Positions 13,494 to 27,266 of a DNA stretch of 64,000 nt are shown one piece after another (position 1 is the stretch's first letter; each line of letters starts with the position of its first letter). The translations under genes were made by a program, and so were the position numbers. Under the pieces are notes generated by a model. That model was not told the DNA's origin. It searched no databases and was given only the letters and a program-made list of their open reading frames with translations. The DNA comes from Calliopsis andreniformis. Lineage: Eukaryota; Arthropoda; Insecta; Hymenoptera; Andrenidae. The DNA lies in contig NW_027480440.1 of NCBI RefSeq assembly GCF_051401765.1, forward strand, positions 2,914,001 to 2,978,000, in the 5' to 3' direction.

Positions 13494-15300
13494 ATCCTGA
13501 ATTCTCAGGATTCAATACTCAAACCTCAATCCTCAACCCTCAGCCCTCATCCTCCATCCTCAATCCTCAATCCTCAACCCTCAATCCTCAATCTTCAATC
13601 CTCAATACTCAATCTTCAATCCTCAATCCTCAATCCTCAATCCTCAATCCTCAATCCTCAATCCTCAATCCTCAATCCTCAATCCTCAATCCTCAATCTT
13701 CTATCCTCAATACTCAATCTTCAATCCTCAATCCTCAATCCTCAATCCTCAATCCTCATTCTTCAATCCTCAATACCCAGTCCTCAATCTTCAATCCTCA
13801 ATCCTCAATCCTCAATCCTCAATTCTCAATCCTCAATCCTCAATCCTCCGTCCTCGTCCTCAATCCACAACACTCAATCCTCAATCCTCAATCTTGAATC
13901 ATCAATATTCAATCTTCAGTCCTCAATCCTCAATCCTCAATCCTCAATCTTCAATCCTCAATACTCAATCTTCAATCCTCAGTGCTCAGTCCTCATACCT
14001 CAATTCTGAATCCTGAATACTCAATCTTGTATCCTCAATCCTCAGTCCTCAATACTCTACCATCAATGTTCAATCCTCAATCCTCAATCCTCATTCTTCA
14101 ATCCTCAATACCCAGTCCTCAATCTTCAATCCTCAATCCTCAATCCTCGTCCTCAATCCACAACCCTCAATCCTCGATCCTCAATCTTCAATCCTCAATA
14201 CTCAATCTTCAATCCTCAATCCTCAACACTCAATAGTCAATCGTCAATCTTATATCCTCGATACTCAATCTTCAATACTCAATCCTCAATCCTCAATCCT
14301 CATACCCATTCTTCAATCCTCAATACCTAATCTTCAATCGTCAATCCTCAATCCTCAATCCTCAATCCTCAATCTTCAATCGTCAATCCTCAATACTCAA
14401 TCTTCAATCCTCAATCCTCAATCCTCAATCCTCAATCCTCAATCCTCAATCCTCTATCCTCAATCCTCAACCTTCAATCCTCAATACTCAATCTTCAATC
14501 CTCAATCCTCAATCCTCAATCCTCAATCCTCATTCTTCAATCCTCAATACCCAGTCCTCAATCTTCAATCCTCAATCCTCAATCCTCAATCCTCAATTCT
14601 CAATCCTCAATCCTCAATCCTCAGACCTCAAACATCAATACTCAACCCTCTGTCCTCGTCCTCAATCCACAACACTCAATCCTCAATCCTCAATCTTCAA
14701 TCATCAATATTCAATCTTCAGTCCTCAATCCTCAATCCTCAATCCTCAATCTTCAATCCTCAATACTCAATCTTCAATCCTCAATCCTCAGTCCTCAAAC
14801 CACAATTCAGAATCCTGAATATTCAATCTTCAATCCTCAATCCTCAGTCCTCAATACTCTACCATCAATGTTCAATCCTCAATCCTCAATCCTCATTCTT
14901 CAATCCTCAATACCCAGTCCTTAATCTTCAATCCTCAATCCTCAATCCTCAATTCTCAATCCTCAATCCTCAATTCTCAGACCTCAGACATCAATACTCA
15001 GCCCTCAGTCCTCGTCCTCTATCCTCAACCCTCAATGCTCAATCCTCAATCTTCAATCATCTATACTCAATCTTCAATCCTCTATCCTCAATCCTCAATC
15101 CTCAATCCTCAATCATCAGTATTCAGTCTTCAGTCCTCAATCCTCAATCCGCAATCCTCAATCGTCAATGTTCAATCCGCAATACCCAATCCTCAATCTT
15201 CAATACTCAATCATCAATCCTCAATCTTCAATACTCAATCCTCAATCCTCAATCCTCAATACTCAACCATCAATCCTCAATACCCAATACTCAATAGATT
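13494..15300. repeat. Transitional unit T1 (1,807 bp)
   Basis: The unit starts at the inverted repeat at 13,494 and ends before the one at 15,301. The length equals that of the core 1,807-bp unit, but its content only partly matches the core. It contains two CTCTACC tags (14,056 and 14,868) and a TTATATCCTCG tag near 14,250. It includes an 11-unit perfect heptamer run at 13,616-13,692. Confidence 0.65.
13616..13692. repeat. Perfect (TCAATCC)11 run
   Basis: Eleven uninterrupted consensus heptamers lie next to variant units on both sides. It is one of the longer pure runs in the window and a likely site of replication slippage. Confidence 0.9.
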
Positions 15301-16625
15301 ATCCTGAATTCTCAGGATTCAATACTCAAACCTCAATCCTCAACCCTCAGCCCTCATCCTCCATCCTCAATCCTCAATGCTCAACCCTCAATCCTCAATC
15401 TTCAATCCTCAATACCCAATCTTCAATCCTCAATCCTCAATCCTCAATCCTCAATCCTCAATCCTCAATCCTCAATCCTCAATCCTCAATCTTCTATCCT
15501 CAATACTCAATCTTCAATCCTCAATCCTCAATCGTCTATCCTCAATCCGCATTCTTCAATCCTCAATACCCAGTCCTCAATCTTCAATCCTCAATCCTCA
15601 ATCCTCAATCCTCAATTCTCAATCCTCAATCCTCAATCCTCCGTCCTCGTCCTCAATCCACAACACACAATCCTCAATCCTCAATCTTCAATCATCAATA
15701 TTCAATCTTCAGTCCTCAATCCTCAATCCTCAATCCTCGATCTTCAATCCTCAATACTCAATCTTCAATCCTCAGTCCTCAGTCCTCATACCTCAATTCT
15801 GAATCCTGAATACTCAATCTTGAATCCTCAATCCTCAGTCCTCAATACTCTACCATCAATGTTCAATCCTCAATCCTCAATCCTCATTCTTCAATCCTCA
15901 ATACCCAGTCCTCAATCTTCAATCCTCAATCCTCAATCCTCGTCCTTAATCCACAACCCTCAATCCTCTATCCTCAATCTTCAATCCTCAATACTCAATC
16001 TTCAATCCTCAATCCTCAACACTCAATAGTCAATCGTCAATCTTATATCCTCGATACTCAATCTTCAATACTCAATCCTCAATCCTCAATCCCCAATCCC
16101 CATTCTTCAATCCTCAATACCTAATCCTCAATCTTCAATCCTCAATCCTCAATCCTCAATTCTCAATCCTCAATCCTCAGTCCTCAGTTCTCAAACCTCA
16201 ATCCTCAACCCTCAGACCGCATCCTCAATCCTCAATCCTCAATCCTCAATCTTCAATCCCCAATACTCAATCATCAATCCTCTATCCTCAATCCTCAACC
16301 CTCGATCCTCAACCCTCAATCCTCAATCCTCAGTCATCAGTACTCAATCGTCAATACTCAAACCTCAATCCTCAATCCTCAATCCTCAATCCTCGATCCT
16401 CAATCCTCATTCCTCAAACCTCAATCGTCAAACCTCAGTCCTCATCTTCAATTCTCAATTCTCAATCCTCAATCCTCAATCCTCAATCTTCAAACATCAA
16501 TACTCAATCTTCAATCCTCAATCTTCAATCCTCAATCCTCAATCCTCATTCCTCAATCCTCAATCCTCAATCTTCAATCATCAATACTCAACCATCAATC
16601 CTCAATTCCCAATACTCAATAGAGT
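15301..16625. repeat. Transitional unit T2 (1,325 bp)
   Basis: This unit follows T1 and is collinear with its first part: the CTCTACC tag at 15,849 and the TTATATCCTCG tag near 16,037 match 14,056 and about 14,250. It then continues into sequence typical of the end of core units, with GAACTCC-free heptamers and a GAGT-type inverted-repeat flank at the border. It ends at 16,626, where the homogenised core begins. Confidence 0.6.
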
Positions 16626-19600
16626 ATCCTGAATTCTCAGGATTCAATACTCAAACCTCAGTCCTCAACCCTCAGCCCTCATCCTCCATCCTCAATCCTC
16701 AATCCTCAATCCTCAATCCTCAATCCTCAATCGTCAATCCTCAATACTCAATCTTCAATCCTCAATCCTCAATCCTCAATCCTCAATCCTCAATCCTCAA
16801 TCCTCTATCCTCAAACCTCAATTCTGAATCCTGAATATTCAATCTTCAATCCTCAATCCTCAGTCCTCAATACTCTACCATCAATGTTCAATCCTCAATC
16901 CTCAATCCCCATTCTTCAATCCTCAATACCCAGTCCTCAATCTTCAATCCTCAATCCTCAATCCTCAATTCTCAATCCTCAATCCTCAATTCTCAGACCT
17001 CAGACATCAATACTCAGCCCTCAGTCCTCGTCCTCTATCCTCAACACTCAATGCTCAATCCTCAATCTTCAATCATCTATACTCAATCTTCAATCCTCTA
17101 TCCTCAATCCTCAATCATCAATCCTCAATCATCAGTATTCAGTCTTCAGTCCTCAATCCTCAATCCTCAATCCTCAATCCTCAATCGTCAATGTTCAATC
17201 CGCAATACCCAATCCTCAATCTTCAATACTCAATCATCAATCCACAATCTTCAATACTCAATCCTCAATCCTCAATCCTCAATCCTCAATACTCAATCAT
17301 CAATCCTCAATACCCAATACTCAATAGATTATCCTGAATTCTCAGGATTCAATACTCAAACCTCAATCCTCAACCCTCAGCCCTCATCCTCCATTCTCAA
17401 TCCTCAATGCTCAACCCTCAATCCTCAATCTTCAATCCTCAATACTCAATCTTCAATCCTCAATCCTCAATCCTCAATCCTCAATCCTCAATCCTCAATC
17501 CTCAATCCTCAATCTTCAATCCTCAATACTCAATCTTCAATCATCAATCCTCAATCCTCAATCCTCAATCTTCAATCCTCAATCCTCAATCCTCATTCTT
17601 CAATCCTCAACACCCAATACTCAATCTTCAATCCTCAATCCTCAATCCTCAATTCTCAATCCTCAATCCTCAATCTTCAGACCTCAAACATCAATACTCA
17701 ACCCTCAGTCCTCGTCCTCAATCCACAACCCTCAATCCTCGATCCTCAATCTTCAATCATCAGTATTCAATCTTCAATTCTCAACCTTCAACCCTCAATA
17801 CTCAATCCTCAATCCTCAATGTACGATCCTCAATACCCAATCCTCAATCTTCAATCCTCAATCCTCAATCCTCAATCCTCAATCCTCAATCCTCAATCCT
17901 CAGGCCTCAAACCTCAATCCTGAATCCTCAATCCTGAATCCTCAATCTTCAGCCATCAGTCCTCAAAAATCAACTATCACTCCTCTATCCTGAATAGAAT
18001 ATCCTCAATTTACAGTTTTCCATACTCAATCCCCATTCTTCAATCTTCAAATCTGAATCCACAAACATCAATTCTAATCACTCAACCATCAACACTCAGT
18101 CCTCAATCTTCAATCCTCAATCCTCAATCCTCAATTCTCAATCCTCAATCCTCAATCCTCGGACCCCAAACATCAATACTCAATCCTCAGTCCTCGTCCT
18201 CAATCCACAACCCTCAATCCTCAATACTCAATCTTCAATCATCAATATTCAATCTTCAGTCCTCAATCCTCAATCCTCTATCCTCAATCCTCAGTCCTCA
18301 ATGTTCATTCCGCAATACCCAATCCTCAATCTTCAATACTCAATCCTCAATCCTCAATCCTCAATCCTCAATCCTCAATCCTCAATACTCAATCCTCAAT
18401 CCTCAATTCTCAATCCTCAATCCTCAATCCTCAGACCTCAAACATCAATACTCAACCCTCAGTCCTCGTCCTCAACCCACAACCATCAATCCTCAATCCT
18501 CAATCTTCAATCATCAATCCTCAATACTCAATCCTCAATCTTCAATCCACAATACTCTATCCTCAATCCTCAATCCTCATTCTTCAATCCTCAGAACCCA
18601 ATCCTGAATCTTCAATCCTCCATCCTCAATCCTCAATTCTCAATCCTCAATCATCAATCCTCAATCCTCAATCCTCAATCCTCAATCCTCAATTGTCTAT
18701 CCTCAATCCTGAGTCCTCAGTCCTCAAACCACAATCCTCAACCCTCAGCCCTCATCCTCAATCCTCAATCCTCAATCCTCAGTCCTCCGTCCTCAAACCT
18801 CAATCCTCAGACCTCAGACCTCATCCTCAATCCTCAATCCTCAATCCTCAATCCTCAATCTTCAATCCTCAATACTCAATATTCAATCCTCAATCCTCAG
18901 TCCGCAAACCTCAATTCTGAATCCTGAATACTCAATCTTCAATCCTCAATCCTCAGCCCTCAATACTCTAGCATCAATCTTCAATCCTCAATCCTCAATC
19001 CTCAATCCTCAATCCTCAATCCTCATTCTTCAATCCTCAATGCCCAATCCTCAATCTTCAATCCTCAATCTTCAATGCTCAATTCTCAATCCTCAATCCT
19101 CAAACCTCAATCCTCAATCCTCATTCTTCAATCCTCAGTACCCAATCCTCAAGCTTCAATCCTCAATCCACAATCCTCAATTCTCAATCCTCAATCCTCA
19201 GTCCTCAGTTCTCAAACCTCAATCCTCAACCCTCAGACCGCATCCTCAATCCTCAATCCTCAATCCTCAATCTTCAATCCCCAATACTCAATCATCAATC
19301 CTCTATCCTCAATCCTCAACCCTCGATCCTCAATCCTCAATCCTCAATCCTCAGTCATCAGTACTCAATCTTCAATACTCAAACCTCAATCCTCAATCCT
19401 CAATCCTCAATCCTCGATCCTCAATCCTCATTCCTCAAACCTCAATCGTCAAACCTCAGTCCTCATCTTCAATTCTCAATTCTCAATCCTCAATCCTCAA
19501 TCCTCAATCTTCAAACATCAATACTCAATCTTCAATCCTCAATCTTCAATCCTCAATCCTCAATCCTCATTCCTCAATCCTCAATCCTCAATCTTCAATC

Positions 19601-20037
19601 ATCAATACTCAATCTTCAATCATCAATCCTCAATCCTCAATCTTCAATCTTCAATCCTCAATCCTCAATCCTCATACTTCAATCCTCAACACCCAATCCT
19701 CAATCTTCAATCCTCAATCCTCAATCCTCAATTCTCAATCCTCAATCCTCAATCCTCAGACCTCAAACATCAATACTCAAGCCTCAGTCCTCGTCCTCAA
19801 TCCACAACACTCAATCCTCGATCCTCAATCTTCAATAATCAATATTCAATTTTCAATTCTCAATCCTCAACCCTCAATACTCAATCCTCAATCCTCAATG
19901 TACGAACCTCAATACCCAATCCTCAATCTTCAATACTCAATCATGAATCCTCAATATTCAATACTAAATCCTCAATCCTCAATCCTCAATCCTCAATACT
20001 GAACCATCAATCCTCAATTCCCAATACTCAATAGAGT
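16626..20037. repeat. Core unit D (3,412 bp)
   Basis: The unit opens with the 18-bp inverted repeat in a GAGT context at 16,626 and has a second copy in a GATT context 705 bp later (17,331). It includes the ACAGTTTTCCATAC landmark (18,013), a CTCTACC tag (16,874) and a CTCTAGC tag (18,967). The stretch 17.3-18.9 kb is repeated at about 32.1-33.7 kb (offset 14,751). The 2,303-bp units look like this unit with about 1.1 kb removed, which makes it a plausible parental form. Confidence 0.8.
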
Positions 20038-21844
20038 ATCCTGAATTCTCAGGATTCAATACTCAAACCTCAGTCCTTAACCCTCAGCCCTCATCCTCCA
20101 TCCTCAATCCTCAATCCTCAATCCTCAATCCTCAATCCTCAATCGTCAATCCTCAATACTCAATCTTCAATCCTCAATCCTCAATCCTCAATCCTCAATC
20201 CTCAATCCTCAATCCTCTATCCTCAAACCTCAATTCTGAATCCTGAATATTCAATCTTCAATCCTCAATCCTCAGTCCTCAATACTCTACCATCAATGTT
20301 CAATCCGCAATCCTCAATCCTCATTCTTCAATCCTCAATACCCAGTCCTCAATCTTCAATCCTCAATCCTCAATCCTCAATTCTCAATCCTCAATCCTCA
20401 ATTCTCAGACCTCAGACATCAATACTCAGCCCTCAGTCCTCGTCCTCTATCCTCAACCCTCAATGCTCAATCCTCAATCTTCAATCATCTATACTCAATC
20501 TTCAATCCTCTATCCTCAATCCTCAATCATCAATCCTCAATCATCAGTATTCAGTCTTCAGTCCTCAATCCTCAATCCTCAATCCTCAATCCTCAATCGT
20601 CAATGTTCAATCCGCAATACCCAATCCTCAATCTTCAATACTCAATCATCAATCCTCAATCTTCAATACTCAATCCTCAATCCTCAATCCTCAATCCTCA
20701 ATACTCAACCATCAATCCTCAATACCCAATACTCAATAGATTATCCTGAATTCTCAGGATTCAATACTCAAACCTCAATCCTCAACCCTCAGCCCTCATC
20801 CTCCATTCTCAATCCTCAATGCTCAACCCTCAATCCTCAATCTTCAATCCTCAATACTCAATCTTCAATCCTCAATCCTCAATCCTCAATCCTCAATCCT
20901 CAATCCTCAAACCTCAATCCTCAATCCTCATTCTTCAATCCTCAGTACCCAATCCTCAATCTTCAATCCTCAATCCACAATCCTCAATTCTCAATCCTCA
21001 ATCCTCAGTCCTCAGTTCTCAAACCTCAATCCTCAACCCTCAGACCGCATCCTCAATCCTCAATCCTCAATCCTCAATCTTCAATCCCCAATACTCAATC
21101 ATCAATCCTCTATCCTCAATCCTCAACCCTCGATCCTCAATCCTCAATCCTCAATCCTCAGTCATCAGTACTCAATCTTCAATACTCAAACCTCAATCCT
21201 CAATCCTCAATCCTCAATCCTCGATCCTCAATCCTCATTCCTCAAACCTCAATCGTCAAACCTCAGTCCTCATCTTCAATTCTCAATTCTCAATCCTCAA
21301 TCCTCAATCCTCAATCTTCAAACATCAATACTCAATCTTCAATCCTCAATCTTCAATCCTCAATCCTCAATCCTCATTCCTCAATCCTCAATCCTCAATC
21401 TTCAATCATCAATACTCAATCTTCAATCATCAATCCTCAATCCTCAATCTTCAATCTTCAATCCTCAATCCTCAATCCTCATACTTCAATCCTCAACACC
21501 CAATCCTCAATCTTCAATCCTCAATCCTCAATCCTCAATTCTCAATCCTCAATCCTCAATCCTCAGACCTCAAACATCAATACTCAAGCCTCAGTCCTCG
21601 TCCTCAATCCACAACACTCAATCCTCGATCCTCAATCTTCAATAATCAATATTCAATTTTCAATTCTCAACCCTCAACCCTCAATACTCAATCCTCAATC
21701 CTCAATGTACGAACCTCAATACCCAATCCTCAATCTTCAATACTCAATCATGAATCCTCAATATTCAATACTAAATCCTCAATCCTCAATCCTCAATCCT
21801 CAATACTGAACCATCAATCCTCAATTCCCAATACTCAATAGAGT
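20038..21844. repeat. Core unit A1 (1,807 bp)
   Basis: Inverted repeats lie at 20,038 (GAGT context) and 20,743 (GATT context). The unit carries the linked variants CCTTAACCC (near 20,076), CCGCAATCC (near 20,305) and TACCCAGTCC (near 20,340), shared with A2 and A3. The unit reads almost base for base like 24,148-25,954 and 29,570-31,376. Confidence 0.88.
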
Positions 21845-24147
21845 ATCCTGAATTCTCAGGATTCAATACTCAAACCTCAGTCCTCAACCCTCAGCCCTCA
21901 TCCTCCATCCTCAATCCTCAATCCTCAATCCTCAATCCTCAATCCTCAATCGTCAATCCTCAATACTCAATCTTCAATCCTCAATCCTCAATCCTCAATC
22001 CTCAATCCTCAATCCTCAATCCTCTATCCTCAAACCTCAATTCTGAATCCTGAATATTCAATCTTCAATCCTCAATCCTCAGTCCTCAATACTCTACCAT
22101 CAATGTTCAATCCTCAATCCTCAATCCTCATTCTTCAATCCTCAATACCGAGTCCTCAATCTTCAATCCTCAATCCTCAATCCTCAATTCTCAATCCTCA
22201 ATCCTCAATTCTCAGACCTCAGACATCAATACTCAGCCCTCAGTCCTCGTCCTCTATCCTCAACCCTCAATGCTCAATCCTCAATCTTCAATCATCTATA
22301 CTCAATCTTCAATCCTCTATCCTCAATCCTCAATCATCAATCCTCAATCAGCAGTATTCAGTCTTCAGTCCTCAATCCTCAATCCTCAATCCTCAATCCT
22401 CAATCGTCAATGTTCAATCCGCAATACCCAATCCTCAATCTTCAATACTCAATCATCAATCCTCAATCTTCAATACTCAATCCTCAATCCTCAATCCTCA
22501 ATCCTCAATACTCAACCATCAATCCTCAATACCCAATACTCAATAGATTATCCTGAATTCTCAGGATTCAATACTCAAACCTCAATCCTCAACCCTCAGC
22601 CCTCATCCTCCATTCTCAATCCTCAATGCTCAACCCTCAATCCTCAATCTTCAATCCTCAATACTCAATCTTCAATCCTCAATCCTCAATCCTCAATCCT
22701 CAATCCTCAATCCTCAATCCTCAATCCTCAATCTTCAATCCTCAATACTCAATCTTCAATCATCAATCCTCAATCCTCAATCCTCAATCTTCAATCCTCA
22801 ATCCTCAATCCTCATTCTTCAATCCTCAACACCCAATACTCAATCTTCAATCCTCAATCCTCAATCCTCAATTCTCAATCCTCAATCCTCAGTCCTCCGT
22901 CCTCAAACCTCAATCCTCAGACCTCAGACCTCATCCTCAATCCTCAATCCTCAATCCTCAATCCTCAATCTTCAATCCTCAATACTCAATATTCAATCCT
23001 CAATCCTCAGTCCGCAAACCTCAATTCTGAATCCTGAATACTCAATCTTCAATCCTCAATCCTCAGCCCTCAATACTCTAGCATCAATCTTCAATCCTCA
23101 ATCCTCAATCCTCAATCCTCAATCCTCAATCCTCATTCTTCAATCCTCAATGCCCAATCCTCAATCTTCAATCCTCAATCTTCAATGCTCAATTCTCAAT
23201 CCTCAATCCTCAAACCTCAATCCTCAATCCTCATTCTTCAATCCTCAGTACCCAATCCTCAAGCTTCAATCCTCAATCCACAATCCTCAATTCTCAATCC
23301 TCAATCCTCAGTCCTCAGTTCTCAAACCTCAATCCTCAACCCTCAGACCGCATCCTCAATCCTCAATCCTCAATCCTCAATCTTCAATCCCCAATACTCA
23401 ATCATCAATCCTCTATCCTCAATCCTCAACCCTCGATCCTCAATCCTCAATCCTCAATCCTCAGTCATCAGTACTCAATCTTCAATACTCAAACCTCAAT
23501 CCTCAATCCTCAATCCTCAATCCTCGATCCTCAATCCTCATTCCTCAAACCTCAATCGTCAAACCTCAGTCCTCATCTTCAATTCTCAATTCTCAATCCT
23601 CAATCCTCAATCCTCAATCTTCAAACATCAATACTCAATCTTCAATCCTCAATCTTCAATCCTCAATCCTCAATCCTCATTCCTCAATCCTCAATCCTCA
23701 ATCTTCAATCATCAATACTCAATCTTCAATCATCAATCCTCAATCCTCAATCTTCAATCTTCAATCCTCAATCCTCAATCCTCATACTTCAATCCTCAAC
23801 ACCCAATCCTCAATCTTCAATCCTCAATCCTCAATCCTCAATTCTCAATCCTCAATCCTCAATCCTCAGACCTCAAACATCAATACTCAAGCCTCAGTCC
23901 TCGTCCTCAATCCACAACACTCAATCCTCGATCCTCAATCTTCAATAATCAATATTCAATTTTCAATTCTCAATCCTCAACCCTCAATACTCAATCCTCA
24001 ATCCTCAATGTACGAACCTCAATACCCAATCCTCAATCTTCAATACTCAATCATGAATCCTCAATATTCAATACTAAATCCTCAATCCTCAATCCTCAAT
24101 CCTCAATACTGAACCATCAATCCTCAATTCCCAATACTCAATAGAGT
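21845..24147. repeat. Core unit B1 (2,303 bp)
   Basis: Inverted repeats lie at 21,845 and 22,550. The unit carries the alternative linked variants CCTCAACCC, CCTCAATCC and TACCGAGTCC. Its first ~1.03 kb follows unit D as far as about 17.65 kb. At about 22,880 it joins sequence equivalent to 18.78 kb of D, so D material of about 1,109 bp is absent. A private substitution (AATCAGCAG) occurs near 22,348. Confidence 0.85.
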
Positions 24148-25954
24148 ATCCTGAATTCTCAGGATTCAATACTCAAACCTCAGTCCTTAACCCTCAGCCC
24201 TCATCCTCCATCCTCAATCCTCAATCCTCAATCCTCAATCCTCAATCCTCAATCGTCAATCCTCAATACTCAATCTTCAATCCTCAATCCTCAATCCTCA
24301 ATCCTCAATCCTCAATCCTCAATCCTCTATCCTCAAACCTCAATTCTGAATCCTGAATATTCAATCTTCAATCCTCAATCCTCAGTCCTCAATACTCTAC
24401 CATCAATGTTCAATCCGCAATCCTCAATCCTCATTCTTCAATCCTCAATACCCAGTCCTCAATCTTCAATCCTCAATCCTCAATCCTCAATTCTCAATCC
24501 TCAATCCTCAATTCTCAGACCTCAGACATCAATACTCAGCCCTCAGTCCTCGTCCTCTATCCTCAACCCTCAATGCTCAATCCTCAATCTTCAATCATCT
24601 ATACTCAATCTTCAATCCTCTATCCTCAATCCTCAATCATCAATCCTCAATCATCAGTATTCAGTCTTCAGTCCTCAATCCTCAATCCTCAATCCTCAAT
24701 CCTCAATCGTCAATGTTCAATCCGCAATACCCAATCCTCAATCTTCAATACTCAATCATCAATCCTCAATCTTCAATACTCAATCCTCAATCCTCAATCC
24801 TCAATCCTCAATACTCAACCATCAATCCTCAATACCCAATACTCAATAGATTATCCTGAATTCTCAGGATTCAATACTCAAACCTCAATCCTCAACCCTC
24901 AGCCCTCATCCTCCATTCTCAATCCTCAATGCTCAACCCTCAATCCTCAATCTTCAATCCTCAATACTCAATCTTCAATCCTCAATCCTCAATCCTCAAT
25001 CCTCAATCCTCAATCCTCAAACCTCAATCCTCAATCCTCATTCTTCAATCCTCAGTACCCAATCCTCAATCTTCAATCCTCAATCCACAATCCTCAATTC
25101 TCAATCCTCAATCCTCAGTCCTCAGTTCTCAAACCTCAATCCTCAACCCTCAGACCGCATCCTCAATCCTCAATCCTCAATCCTCAATCTTCAATCCCCA
25201 ATACTCAATCATCAATCCTCTATCCTCAATCCTCAACCCTCGATCCTCAATCCTCAATCCTCAATCCTCAGTCATCAGTACTCAATCTTCAATACTCAAA
25301 CCTCAATCCTCAATCCTCAATCCTCAATCCTCGATCCTCAATCCTCATTCCTCAAACCTCAATCGTCAAACCTCAGTCCTCATCTTCAATTCTCAATTCT
25401 CAATCCTCAATCCTCAATCCTCAATCTTCAAACATCAATACTCAATCTTCAATCCTCAATCTTCAATCCTCAATCCTCAATCCTCATTCCTCAATCCTCA
25501 ATCCTCAATCTTCAATCATCAATACTCAATCTTCAATCATCAATCCTCAATCCTCAATCTTCAATCTTCAATCCTCAATCCTCAATCCTCATACTTCAAT
25601 CCTCAACACCCAATCCTCAATCTTCAATCCTCAATCCTCAATCCTCAATTCTCAATCCTCAATCCTCAATCCTCAGACGTCAAACATCAATACTCAAGCC
25701 TCAGTCCTCGTCCTCAATCCACAACACTCAATCCTCGATCCTCAATCTTCAATAATCAATATTCAATTTTCAATTCTCAACCCTCAACCCTCAATACTCA
25801 ATCCTCAATCCTCAATGTACGAACCTCAATACCCAATCCTCAATCTTCAATACTCAATCATGAATCCTCAATATTCAATACTAAATCCTCAATCCTCAAT
25901 CCTCAATCCTCAATACTGAACCATCAATCCTCAATTCCCAATACTCAATAGAGT
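24148..25954. repeat. Core unit A2 (1,807 bp)
   Basis: This is the exact-length counterpart of A1 at an offset of 4,110 bp, with inverted repeats at 24,148 and 24,853. The difference I noticed by eye from A1 and A3 is GACGTC in place of GACCTC near 25,677. It has the A-type linked variants at all three diagnostic sites. Confidence 0.88.
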
Positions 25955-27266
25955 ATCCTGAATTCTCAGGATTCAATACTCAAACCTCAGTCCTCAACCC
26001 TCAGCCCTCATCCTCCATCCTCAATCCTCAATCCTCAATCCTCAATCCTCAATCCTCAATCGTCAATCCTCAATACTCAATCTTCAATCCTCAATCCTCA
26101 ATCCTCAATCCTCAATCCTCAATCCTCAATCCTCTATACTCAAACCTCAATTCTGAATCCTGAATATTCAATCTTCAATCCTCAATCCTCAGTCCTCAAT
26201 ACTCTACCATCAATGTTCAATCCTCAATCCTCAATCCTCATTCTTCAATCCTCAATACCGAGTCCTCAATCTTCAATCCTCAATCCTCAATCCTCAATTC
26301 TCAATCCTCAATCCTCAATTCTCAGACCTCAGACATCAATACTCAGCCCTCAGTCCTCGTCCTCTATCCTCAACCCTCAATGCTCAATCCTCAATCTTCA
26401 ATCATCTATACTCAATCTTCAATCCTCTATCCTCAATCCTCAATCATCAATCCTCAATCATCAGTATTCAGTCTTCAGTCCTCAATCCTCAATCCTCAAT
26501 CCTCAATCCTCAATCGTCAATGTTCAATCCGCAATACCCAATCCTCAATCTTCAATACTCAATCATCAATCCTCAATCTTCAATACTCAATCCTCAATCC
26601 TCAATCCTCAATCCTCAATACTCAACCATCAATCCTCAATACCCAATACTCAATAGATTATCCTGAGTTCTCAGGATTCAATACTCAAACCTCAATCCTC
26701 AACCCTCAGCCCTCATCCTCCATTCTCAATCCTCAATGCTCAACCCTCAATCCTCAATCTTCAATCCTCAATACTCAATCTTCAATCCTCAATCCTCAAT
26801 CCTCAATCCTCAATCCTCAATCCTCAATCCTCAATCCTCAATCTTCAATCCTCAATACTCAATCTTCAATCATCAATCCTCAATCCTCAATCCTCAATCT
26901 TCAATCCTCAATCCTCAATCCTCATTCTTCAATCCTCAACACCCAATACTCAATCTTCAATCCTCAATCCTCAATCCTCAATCCTCAGACCTCAAACATC
27001 AATACTCAAGCCTCAGTCCTCGTCCTCAATCCACAACACTCAATCCTCGATCCTCAATCTTCAATAATCAATATTCAATTTTCAATTCTCAACCCTCAAC
27101 CCTCAATACTCAATCCTCAATCCTCAATGTACGAACCTCAATACCCAATCCTCAATCTTCAATACTCAATCATGAATCCTCAATATTCAATACTAAATCC
27201 TCAATCCTCAATCCTCAATCCTCAATACTGAACCATCAATCCTCAATTCCCAATACTCAATAGAGT
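25955..27266. repeat. Core unit C (1,312 bp), chimeric
   Basis: The first ~1.0 kb reads like the start of a B unit (TACCGAGTCC variant, inverted repeats at 25,955 and 26,660). From about 26,970 it reads like the end of an A unit (CTCAAGCCTCAG, GTACGAACC, CATGAATCC). The junction lies in a plain heptamer run at about 26,955-26,985. The second inverted repeat has a GTTC loop instead of ATTC, with both arms intact. The structure is what one unequal exchange between a B and an A unit would leave. Confidence 0.82.
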
